Shown here piece by piece: positions 18,549 to 26,039 of a stretch of 64,000 bases of DNA (position 1 is the stretch's first letter; each line of letters begins with the position of its first letter). Source of the DNA: JAJEFO01 sp022819605 (GTDB lineage: Bacteria > Pseudomonadota > Alphaproteobacteria > Rhodobacterales > Rhodobacteraceae); the NCBI GenBank assembly GCA_965221545.1, contig OZ244901.1, forward strand, positions 1,674,001 through 1,738,000, given 5' to 3'. The notes under the pieces are model-generated. The model was not told the origin of the DNA, ran no database searches, and saw only the letters and a list, made by a program, of their open reading frames with translations. The translations under genes were made by a program, and so were the position numbers.

Positions 18549-19278
18549 GCTGACGATCGAGTTCATTTTCGTTCTGTGCCTGTTGCCGATCATCGGGCTG
18601 TCGGCTGCGGCTTTCCTGAACTACCTGAAATTCGAGCGATTGCTCACTTCGAGCGCTGCGGCCCGCTATGATGCCGTGCTGCGCGATCTGGTCCTGGCCA
18701 TCGAAAACAGCCTCGAAGAGGGACTTACCCTGGGAACGACCAGATCGACCGAACAGTTGATCCAGCGCTCAGTCAGCCAATTTGAAGGCGCGTTCGACAT
18801 CTTCGTGACGGACGGCGACGGAGCGCTCCTGTACACGACACGTCCATCCCCCGAGGAACAGGAGAGCGCCGAGTTTGACGAAGGGGTCACGGAACTTGTG
18901 ATCCCAGCGCAAGGCGACGTTCTGCACACTTTCGATCCCGGGCAGGAATTCACGGCGCGAACGGCGGTCCTGCAGAACGGCGCCCCCGTCGGGATGCTGG
19001 TGCTGTCCCATGATGGCGGCGATGTCGCGAGAGATCTGGACGAGACCCCTTCGCATCTCGCTTTTGCCCTGTTCGGGTCGCTGCTGCCTGTCATTCCGCT
19101 GCTGATTCTCGGAACCGTGGCGGTCCTGGGACGAATAGAGGGGCAGATCGCGAAGCGAAGCGAAACCGTACAGGGGGCGAGCAATCCCGAAGCCCCGAAG
19201 CCTGAGTCCTCTGACCCGCTAGTTCAGGCGGTGTGGAGGATCGGGCAGGAGACGGTCAAGCCAGGGAGGGCTGGCTGA
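18535..19278 (+). CDS. Membrane protein with extracytoplasmic sensor-like domain
   Basis: Protein of 247 residues with a TM segment at about 9-27 (FIFVLCLLPIIGLSAAAF), a periplasmic region of about 150 residues, and a second TM at about 180-200. A charged cytoplasmic tail of about 45 residues follows. The periplasmic part contains DIFVTDGDGALLYTT, the strand-turn-strand signature of Cache/PAS-like sensors. No catalytic output domain is visible. The start overlaps the kinase gene by 14 nt and the stop is 1 nt before the MFS fusion, so it is co-translated with them. It likely passes a signal to one of the neighbouring proteins; this role is inferred from context. Confidence 0.75.
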   Translation: MRPGRLTIEFIFVLCLLPIIGLSAAAFLNYLKFERLLTSSAAARYDAVLRDLVLAIENSLEEGLTLGTTRSTEQLIQRSVSQFEGAFDIFVTDGDGALLYTTRPSPEEQESAEFDEGVTELVIPAQGDVLHTFDPGQEFTARTAVLQNGAPVGMLVLSHDGGDVARDLDETPSHLAFALFGSLLPVIPLLILGTVAVLGRIEGQIAKRSETVQGASNPEAPKPESSDPLVQAVWRIGQETVKPGRAG

Positions 19279-19279
19279 C

Positions 19280-21430
19280 ATGAAGTCCCGTCTCCCCGCC
19301 TTCTTCATGCTGACCCTGGTCCTGCTGACGTTGATACCGTTTCTGCTGTTCGGGATCCTCTCGATTCGCATATTTGAAGCCCGCCTCCTGCCGGAGGTGG
19401 AAAGCCAGACAATCAATTCCGGCCTGGGTCTCCAGCGTCGTCTCAATCTCGCCATTGCGTTCTCCGGCGGTCTGGAAGCGCTGCGAGGTGTCGAAGAGAC
19501 ACTTGACGCGACGCGGTCGTTTTCGGAGGGCATGGAGTTTCTGGCTCTGACGGACCCGGACGGGAAGATTCTCCACCTGTCCGCAAACGATCCTGGCAGT
19601 GTCGCCGAGACGCTTTCCAGGCTGTCCGATCCGGTCACGGAGACGATGGCCGACCGGCTCTCTGAAACGTGGGAGATGGTCACGGGCAGACCGCTCTATT
19701 CTCCCATCGAGATGTCCGGTCGCCGGGTGGGCAATCTGCTTCTGTCCAGCCTGCCGCTTGGGCGCGATCCAGGCAATCCCGACGGCTTCCTGCATGCAGG
19801 CGTCAATATCGAGGTGATCGATGCGCTGACGCGAGACATCTGGTTCGACATCGTAACCGTGGTGATCGCGGTCGCGCTTGTGTCCATCGAGATACTGATC
19901 CTCATTTACGCCGCCTTGATCGTCCGCCCGCTCTGGATGATCGAATTCCTCACGAAGAGGCTATCGGCCATGGACCTGCGTTTCGTGCCCCATTCCCTGT
20001 GGGGTGGCGGCATGCAAGAACTGGTTCGTCGGATCAACGAGGTGATCTGGAAAGGCATTGACGTCGTCGGAAGCCGCGCGGCCGAAATCGGGCTGCTGCT
20101 GCCCGGTGCCGACGGCCCGCGGCCGATTCGGTCCCCTGCGGTCTCGTACATTCGTCTCCCTCTTTTCATGTTCTTCCTTTCGGAGGCAATCCTGCGACCG
20201 ATCCTGCCCCAGTTCCTCGGGCAGTTTGCACCGCCTGATACCGACCCGGGGCTGCGGATCGGGCAGATAATGGCCGGATTCATGGCGGCCTCGCTGATTT
20301 CGGTTCTTGTCGGCTCGATCCTTGCGGAGAGATTCGGTGTCCGGAGGATATTCTTCTGGGGCGCCATCCTGAGCGCCGTCGGCATCGCGGGCCACCTTGC
20401 CGCACAAGGCTTTGCAACGATCCTGCTTTCGAGGTCGCTGACTGGATTCGGCTACGGGCTGGTCTACGCGGCGGCGCAGATTTACATCAACCAGCATTCA
20501 AAGCTTGACCGCAGAAGCTCCGGGTTTTCCGTGTTTTTCGCCGTGGTTGTCTCCGCCGAAATCTGCGGTCCGGCCTTGGGCGGCGTGCTGGCGGACAGGC
20601 TTGGCCTGGCCTCTGCATTGGTGGCGGCGACCGTCGTTGCCGCGATTTCTGCGGCACTTTGCATGCTGTTCATTTCGCGTTTGGTGCCGGAGCTGACGGA
20701 TGCATCGGGCACGCCGGAGGACGCAGCCGAAGAAGACGCAGAAGGCCAAGTCGAGGGGCATGCACCCAGCCTGCGTTGGGATGCGTTCCGGACGGTCCTG
20801 CTGAACCCGAGATTCATGGTGGCGATGGTCTGCTTCGCGATTCCGTCCAAGGCACTTCTGACCGGGGGCCTGTTCCTCCTGATGCCGCTTGCCGTCGTGG
20901 GATCGGGAGGCAGTGCCTCTGACAGCGCCCGGGTGATCATGGCCTATGGCATCGCCATCCTTCTGCTCGCGCCGATCATGTCGCCGCTCGCCGATCGTTG
21001 GCGGAAGTTCCATCTTTGGGTGGCTGTTGGCTGCTGCATTGCGGGGATAGGGCTCGTCCTGCCCCACACATGGGACACGCTTGGCCAGGGAAGTTTGATC
21101 GTGCTCATGGTTGCCACGCTGCTCTTTGGCGTCGGCCAGACCTTGTCCATTCCGGCTCAGATCAGCTATCTCATGCAAGTGTCAGAGAAGAGAGCCTCCG
21201 AGACCAGTGCAGGCGCGGTGCTTGGCACCTTTCGCTTCATCGAGCGCCTGGGCTCGCTCTTCGGCCCGCTGGTTGCCAGCGGCTTGCTGCTCACGTCAAC
21301 GCCGGAGGAGGCGCTCATGTTGATGGGCATTGCGGCCGTGCTGCTGATGGCCTGCGGACTGAGCTGGTACCTGGCATTCGGAGATGAGGAGGAGGGAGAT
21401 GCGATTCGTGCCTTGCTTTTCGAGACGTAA
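19280..21430 (+). CDS. Sensor-HAMP-MFS fusion protein
   Basis: Unusual 716-residue membrane protein. The N-terminal half looks like a receptor: TM1 (about residues 6-30), a periplasmic Cache-like region (about 35-185, with EFLALTDPDGKILHLSAN), TM2 (about 190-215) and a HAMP-like linker (RPLWMIEFLTKRLSAMDLRF to RRINEVIW). From about residue 290 it is an MFS permease with about twelve TM segments and the loop motif AERFGVRRIFFWG (the usual GxxxDRxGRR position). A central acidic loop lies near 475-500. MFS proteins are normally about 400 residues without such a front end. It sits in the partner-switching operon and overlaps the next gene. Whether the MFS part transports or only senses is unknown. 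Confidence 0.85.
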   Translation: MKSRLPAFFMLTLVLLTLIPFLLFGILSIRIFEARLLPEVESQTINSGLGLQRRLNLAIAFSGGLEALRGVEETLDATRSFSEGMEFLALTDPDGKILHLSANDPGSVAETLSRLSDPVTETMADRLSETWEMVTGRPLYSPIEMSGRRVGNLLLSSLPLGRDPGNPDGFLHAGVNIEVIDALTRDIWFDIVTVVIAVALVSIEILILIYAALIVRPLWMIEFLTKRLSAMDLRFVPHSLWGGGMQELVRRINEVIWKGIDVVGSRAAEIGLLLPGADGPRPIRSPAVSYIRLPLFMFFLSEAILRPILPQFLGQFAPPDTDPGLRIGQIMAGFMAASLISVLVGSILAERFGVRRIFFWGAILSAVGIAGHLAAQGFATILLSRSLTGFGYGLVYAAAQIYINQHSKLDRRSSGFSVFFAVVVSAEICGPALGGVLADRLGLASALVAATVVAAISAALCMLFISRLVPELTDASGTPEDAAEEDAEGQVEGHAPSLRWDAFRTVLLNPRFMVAMVCFAIPSKALLTGGLFLLMPLAVVGSGGSASDSARVIMAYGIAILLLAPIMSPLADRWRKFHLWVAVGCCIAGIGLVLPHTWDTLGQGSLIVLMVATLLFGVGQTLSIPAQISYLMQVSEKRASETSAGAVLGTFRFIERLGSLFGPLVASGLLLTSTPEEALMLMGIAAVLLMACGLSWYLAFGDEEEGDAIRALLFET

Positions 21431-22439
21431 GCTTCTTGCCGGGCCGCTTGCCCTTGGATTGGTCGGTTCGATGCCCGGACACCTCCGTGCGAGCGCGGAG
21501 GGCAAGTCCGTGTTCATGGTTCTTTGGCGTGGCGAAACCGAAGTCGAGGAGGGCTTTCGCGCGCATTTCGACGAAGCCGACTGTCCGATCGAAATCACGG
21601 TTCGATCCCTTGACCGGGACGTGAGCAATCTCCCGCCCATCATCGCGGAGATCGAGCGCGTCCAGCCCGATCTCGTATACACTTGGGGCACGTCGGTCAC
21701 TCTGGGCATTGCCGGACGGGACCCGGAATTGGCCGAAGGTCCGGACGACTATCCGCCCATGATCCTCGACCGGCCGATCCTGTTCACGATGGTGTCGCAG
21801 CCTGTTCGCTCCCGGATCATTGAGGAGTTCGGTCCGACCGGGCGAAACGTGACCGGCGTCAGTCACATCGTGCCGGTGGAAACGCAGCTCAAGGCGATGC
21901 TCGCCTACATGCCGGTGGACCGCATCGCAGTCATTTTCACCCCCACGGAGACGAACTCGGTGCTGGCCGTCGAACAACTCGCTGCATTGGGTGATCGTGA
22001 AGGCATCCGGATCGACGAGTTCCCGGTGCCGTTGGACTCCGAGGGCAATCCCAGCCGGCAAGCCCTGCCGGAGCTCATCGACAAGGCTGCGGACGGCGGG
22101 CCGCAATTCCTGTATCTGGGACCTGACAGCTTCGTCGGCGAGCACGCGAAGTACATCACCGGGCTTGCGAATGACAAGCGGCTCCCCTCCTTTGCTTCGA
22201 CCGAGCGGATGCTTGCCGCGTCGGACGCGCTATACGGATTGGTGGCACCCTACCGGAAGGTCGGGCGCTTCACTGCCACGAAGGCTGAGCAAATACTTTG
22301 CGGCGAGGAAGCCGTGTCAGACATTCCCGTCGAGGTGATGCCGGAATTCTCGTACCAGATCCGGGCGGATGTCGCGCAGTCCCTGAACATCCTGCCCAAT
22401 CTTTCGCTTCTCGACTACGCGGAAATCATTGGCCAATGA
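21399..22439 (+). CDS. ABC_sub_bind family periplasmic protein with Tat-type signal
   Basis: Protein of 346 residues resembling the ABC_sub_bind family (PF04392), periplasmic binding proteins often paired with ABC permeases. The N-terminus carries a twin-arginine-like signal SRRKLLAGPLALGLVGS. The body has two Rossmann-like lobes, with LVYTWGTSVTLGIAG, GRNVTGVSHIVPVETQLKAM and FLYLGPDSFVGEHAK. ATG 21399 is preferred because GGAGGAGGGAG lies directly upstream; the gene overlaps the end of the MFS fusion by 32 nt. No ABC permease or ATPase gene is nearby, so it may serve as a ligand-binding sensor subunit for the operon. The ligand is unknown. Confidence 0.8.
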   Translation: MRFVPCFSRRKLLAGPLALGLVGSMPGHLRASAEGKSVFMVLWRGETEVEEGFRAHFDEADCPIEITVRSLDRDVSNLPPIIAEIERVQPDLVYTWGTSVTLGIAGRDPELAEGPDDYPPMILDRPILFTMVSQPVRSRIIEEFGPTGRNVTGVSHIVPVETQLKAMLAYMPVDRIAVIFTPTETNSVLAVEQLAALGDREGIRIDEFPVPLDSEGNPSRQALPELIDKAADGGPQFLYLGPDSFVGEHAKYITGLANDKRLPSFASTERMLAASDALYGLVAPYRKVGRFTATKAEQILCGEEAVSDIPVEVMPEFSYQIRADVAQSLNILPNLSLLDYAEIIGQ

Positions 22440-23185
22440 CCGCGAATCCCCTCCCATCGGGCCCTGGCAGCAGTGCGGGGAGGGACAGGTTGCACGACGT
22501 CGCCAATTCCTGCCTTGATGACCTGCAGGCAAGTGACAAGCCAGCCGGCACCGGTCTGCGGCTTGCTGCAATGACGGACGTTCCGGCGCTTATCGAGATC
22601 ACCGAATGGGCGACAAGGCAAACGGATCGGGAGGGCCTGTTCCTGCGCATGTCCGAGGCATTGCTGACTGATTTTGTAAGGGACGGGATCGTGCTTCTTC
22701 CGGTCTTGAACAGCAAGATTCTGGGATACAGCAACGCAATGCAGGCAAACGGCAACCATGCGCCTTTCCTCGACGGGTCGTACCGCCAGGCACCGGGCCT
22801 GCTCTTTGGCACCGTGCTCGGCCCCGAGGCGCGCGCACAAGGCTGGCACGGCAGGCTGATTCGCATCCGTATGGACATCTTTCGCAAGGCCGGGTTTGCT
22901 TCCGTGCAATGCACGGTGTCACCCTACAATCGGATTTCACTCGGCAACCTGCTGGCTGCCGAGTTCCGCGCCTACGGATTGAAGGACATGCTGGACGGGC
23001 ATCCTCGCTTTCTGCTTCGGCATGACTTTGAGCAGAAGGCGCTGTCGGGCCCGTTCCGCAAGCTGGAACTGCCGGCGTCAGGAAGCGTGGCGGACCACGA
23101 GGCATTGCTGGCAGACGGCTATGTCGGGGTTGGCCTGGAACGGGGCGAATCCTGCGCCCTGTGCTACGCGGCGGGCACAGGGTAG
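22436..23185 (+). CDS. GNAT-like protein
   Basis: Protein of 249 residues. The part from about residue 45 to 190 looks like a GNAT acyltransferase fold: LFGTVLGPEARAQGWHGRLIRIRMDIF resembles the acyl-CoA binding strand-loop-helix, and CTVSPYNRISLGNLLAAEFRAYGL the following N..S.....GF element. The acyl-CoA loop is not a clean RxxGxG/A. A further 50 or so residues follow with no recognised domain. The start ATG overlaps the previous stop (ATGA), which suggests translational coupling. In the operon it might modify a signalling partner, but the substrate is unknown. Confidence 0.6.
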   Translation: MTANPLPSGPGSSAGRDRLHDVANSCLDDLQASDKPAGTGLRLAAMTDVPALIEITEWATRQTDREGLFLRMSEALLTDFVRDGIVLLPVLNSKILGYSNAMQANGNHAPFLDGSYRQAPGLLFGTVLGPEARAQGWHGRLIRIRMDIFRKAGFASVQCTVSPYNRISLGNLLAAEFRAYGLKDMLDGHPRFLLRHDFEQKALSGPFRKLELPASGSVADHEALLADGYVGVGLERGESCALCYAAGTG

Positions 23186-23212
23186 GGTCGCGGGGGCAAA
23201 CGGTTCGAAAAA

Positions 23213-25135
23213 ATGACGGCAAGCTCCACAAAGCACGGAACCCGAAAGGGACGAAGCCTGCGGCGCGGCATCACCTTGATTGCGGCGGCGGCCCTGTTGG
23301 CAGTGTCGGGGATCATTTTTGCTTATTCGGAATTCCGCCAAGACCTTGTGAGCCAGAGATACGAATCAGCTTCGATCGAGGTGCAGTCGGGCTTGCTCGA
23401 CACGATGCTGGCCCTCTATCGTGGTCGATTGAGGGACATTACGAGGACAATTGTCCTGGATGCCGAGATTGACACGGCGATTGGCAACGGTGGATCGGAC
23501 GATCTCGACAGGTTGCTAGAGCGCGCTAGGAACACGTTGCTCGCACGGCCCGCATTCGCCGTGATTTCTGCCTCGGGGCAGGTATTGGCCTCCACGGGAG
23601 ACGAGGCGGGACTTGTCGAATCTAGAGCGGTGCAAGAAGGAGCCACGGAGGCCATCCGAAACCGCATCATTGTTTCTTCAAGCGGTGTTCCGTACCTGGT
23701 GCATTTCGCCCCGATACGACGCGGCGACCTTGTCGTGGCGCAAGTCATGGCGTTTCTCGAAATCAGCAACGGGATCTCGGTCTTTTTTCCGGATCTTGTC
23801 GGGACGGCATTTGCACTGAGTGCCGACGGGCTGGTCAGGCTTTCCGGAGACGTGCCGGCTTTCGAATCCACCTTTCCGAAACCCGATGGACAGGCGCGGC
23901 TCCAGGTCCTGGCCAGCATTGATGGCAGGCGTTTCGAAGTGGTCACCCTGCCGCTCAGGGACGAAGACGGTAACTTCTCCGGCGACGTGATCCTCCTCAA
24001 GGACATCTCGAAATCTCTGGAGCGCGAGGAAGTGCTGGCGACGCTGGCGTTATCGTCCGTGCTGGTCATCGTCCTTCTTTCGCTTGGGCTGCTCGCGCGG
24101 GCGCTTCGGCTCGGATTCCGGCCATTGGGGGCGGTCGTGTATCTGCTCGATGCCATGGCGCGGGGAGAAACCGGCCTGCGCATGCGTGATGCAGCACCGG
24201 CTCCGGAGCCCGAGAGCCAGGTCGAGGGGGTGCCTGCGCGTTTCGCGTTTCACAGTGTCGCCAGGCAAGCTCAAAAATCCGACGATTCGGAGTCGACGAG
24301 TGTCGTCCGACGGACGGTTGCGGAAATCGACACGCTTCTTGACACGGTGGAGCGGTTCCGTGCCAGCATCGAGGCCCGCAATGCCTTGATCGCCGTGCAG
24401 GAGCAGCTCGAGAGTGCAAGGCGAATCCAGCATTCGCTGCTTCCGGTGGATTTCGACCTGCATCCCGGTCTCGAGATCGGCGCGCGGATGCGTGCTGCCC
24501 AAGATGTCGGGGGGGACTTTTTTGACGCGTTTCCAGTGGACGACGGACGTGTGGCGGCGGTGATCGCGGACGTGTCCGGCAAGGGTATCGCCGCGGCGCT
24601 CTTTGCTGCGCAGGCAAGCGTCGTTCTGCGATCGCATTGCCAAACGCCCGAAAACCTGCCCGAGCAGATAAAGGCGGCGAACAACGCGCTTTGCCAGCGC
24701 AACCCTGAAGAGATGTTCCTTACCGCGATCGTGGCCTTCGTCACGCCGCGAACGGGTGAGGTCGCGTTCGTCAATGCGGGCCATTGCCCGCCAATGATCG
24801 CTGGTCCTGACGGGGAGGTCAGGCTGGAAATGAGGCCACCCAATCTCGTGCTCGGCGTCCTCCCGGACGTGGACTGGTCGCTGCATCACCTGACATTGAA
24901 TCCCGGGGAAAGCCTGCTTTTCCACAGTGACGGATTCGACGAGGCGCAGACAAAGGAAGGCGAAATTTTGGGCCGGGACAGCGCCATAGAGATTTTCCGC
25001 AAGGTGATTCGCGAGGCACAGAGTCCGGATTGCACGGAAGCGTCGGACCGCATTCTGGACGAGATCGACCAGTTTGCGGGGGATGCGCCGCAGGCCGACG
25101 ACATCACGCTGATAACGATGAGGCGAATTGTCTGA
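23213..25135 (+). CDS. SpoIIE/PP2C-type serine phosphatase with periplasmic sensor
   Basis: Protein of 640 residues. TM1 (about 18-40) and TM2 (about 280-300) flank a periplasmic Cache-like sensor (with FAVISASGQVLASTGDE). After a HAMP-like stretch and a coiled linker (VQEQLESARRIQHSLLP) comes the PPM/SpoIIE phosphatase domain (about 410-640). Metal ligand motifs are all present: D435 and D438 in GGDFFD, IADVSGKGIAAALFAAQ, NAGHCPPM, FHSDGFDEAQ and ADDITL. Its job would be to dephosphorylate the STAS protein at the head of the operon, releasing the kinase's target when the periplasmic ligand is sensed. It is the last gene of the run; the preceding gap is 27 nt. Confidence 0.92.
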   Translation: MTASSTKHGTRKGRSLRRGITLIAAAALLAVSGIIFAYSEFRQDLVSQRYESASIEVQSGLLDTMLALYRGRLRDITRTIVLDAEIDTAIGNGGSDDLDRLLERARNTLLARPAFAVISASGQVLASTGDEAGLVESRAVQEGATEAIRNRIIVSSSGVPYLVHFAPIRRGDLVVAQVMAFLEISNGISVFFPDLVGTAFALSADGLVRLSGDVPAFESTFPKPDGQARLQVLASIDGRRFEVVTLPLRDEDGNFSGDVILLKDISKSLEREEVLATLALSSVLVIVLLSLGLLARALRLGFRPLGAVVYLLDAMARGETGLRMRDAAPAPEPESQVEGVPARFAFHSVARQAQKSDDSESTSVVRRTVAEIDTLLDTVERFRASIEARNALIAVQEQLESARRIQHSLLPVDFDLHPGLEIGARMRAAQDVGGDFFDAFPVDDGRVAAVIADVSGKGIAAALFAAQASVVLRSHCQTPENLPEQIKAANNALCQRNPEEMFLTAIVAFVTPRTGEVAFVNAGHCPPMIAGPDGEVRLEMRPPNLVLGVLPDVDWSLHHLTLNPGESLLFHSDGFDEAQTKEGEILGRDSAIEIFRKVIREAQSPDCTEASDRILDEIDQFAGDAPQADDITLITMRRIV

Positions 25136-25162
25136 GCGCCCACGCATCGGCGCTCCTTGTCA

Positions 25163-25897
25163 TCATGGCTGCGGCGGCATCCGGCGCGGTGAAGCGCTGC
25201 CGGTCGGCTGAACCGGGTTTCGCGCATGAACCGTTCTGTAGGCACGTGGCGTCACGCCGTAATGCGCACGGAAGAGCTTGCAGAAATGGCTTATGTTCTC
25301 GATCCCGCAATCAAGCGCAATGCTGGAAATTGACTGGACGCTGGAGCCGAGGGCCATCGCGGCGTACTGCATCCGAATCCTGTTGACGTAGACCGAAGTT
25401 GTGATTCCAAGATGGCGCTTGGCCGTTCTGCAGACGTGCTCGCGGCCGCGTCCGGCAGCGGTCACGAACCCGGCCGCGCCACGGCGGAACACTTCCGGGT
25501 GCTGCGCGGCCTGACAGGCCATCGCAGGCCATGGCGGCATGGCCGCACGGCCCGTGACTGCATAGTCCACGACCCGGGTCATCATCGCGAGCAGGAAGTC
25601 CTCGATCCGGGCGAGGCTGCGCCGTGCGGTCTGCAGTTCCAGCGCCGTGTTGATGGCGCGCTCCATGCGCGGGCCGTGCAACTTGGTGCACTTCCGGTAG
25701 CGCGCTGTCCGTCCGGATGCAGCGGCGCGCCAGGTCATCCCCGTAGCGTTCCTCAAAATGGTTGCGCATTCGGCTTGAAACATCACGAAGTCGATCCGGC
25801 ATCCGGCACGCCGCCTCGCGCGAAACCAGTGGCGGTCGTCGGGACGGATTACCGGTAGTGCGCTGGTGACTGCACCGATCGCAAGATCGTCCGGCAT
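25163..25897 (-). CDS. AraC-family regulator, N-terminal part doubtful
   Basis: The C-terminal 95 residues form a recognisable AraC double HTH (TAKRHLGITTSVYVNRIRMQYAAMALG...ISSIALDCGIENISHFCKLFRAHYGVTPRAYR). The N-terminal part from MPDDLAIG resembles only the last strands of a cupin domain (VIRPDDRHWFRA...IDFVMFQ), as in ChbR-like regulators. The frame stays open to 26191, but that extension does not read as a normal cupin, so the 5' end may have been lost or frameshifted. Start 25897 is one choice among several. It is convergent with the phosphatase gene, 27 nt apart. It may be a decaying gene. Confidence 0.6.
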   Translation of the reverse strand: MPDDLAIGAVTSALPVIRPDDRHWFRARRRAGCRIDFVMFQAECATILRNATGMTWRAAASGRTARYRKCTKLHGPRMERAINTALELQTARRSLARIEDFLLAMMTRVVDYAVTGRAAMPPWPAMACQAAQHPEVFRRGAAGFVTAAGRGREHVCRTAKRHLGITTSVYVNRIRMQYAAMALGSSVQSISSIALDCGIENISHFCKLFRAHYGVTPRAYRTVHARNPVQPTGSASPRRMPPQP

Positions 25898-26039
25898 CGA
25901 TGTCGTTCCAATCGTGTTCTCGACAGCCAGCCCTTGAGCAACAGGCCCGCTGCTCAAGATCGAAGCGAATCCGAAATGGACTTTCGATCTGCAGCCATGA
26001 ACACCCGCCTGACCAACGGCACAACTGTTGTCATTGTGG

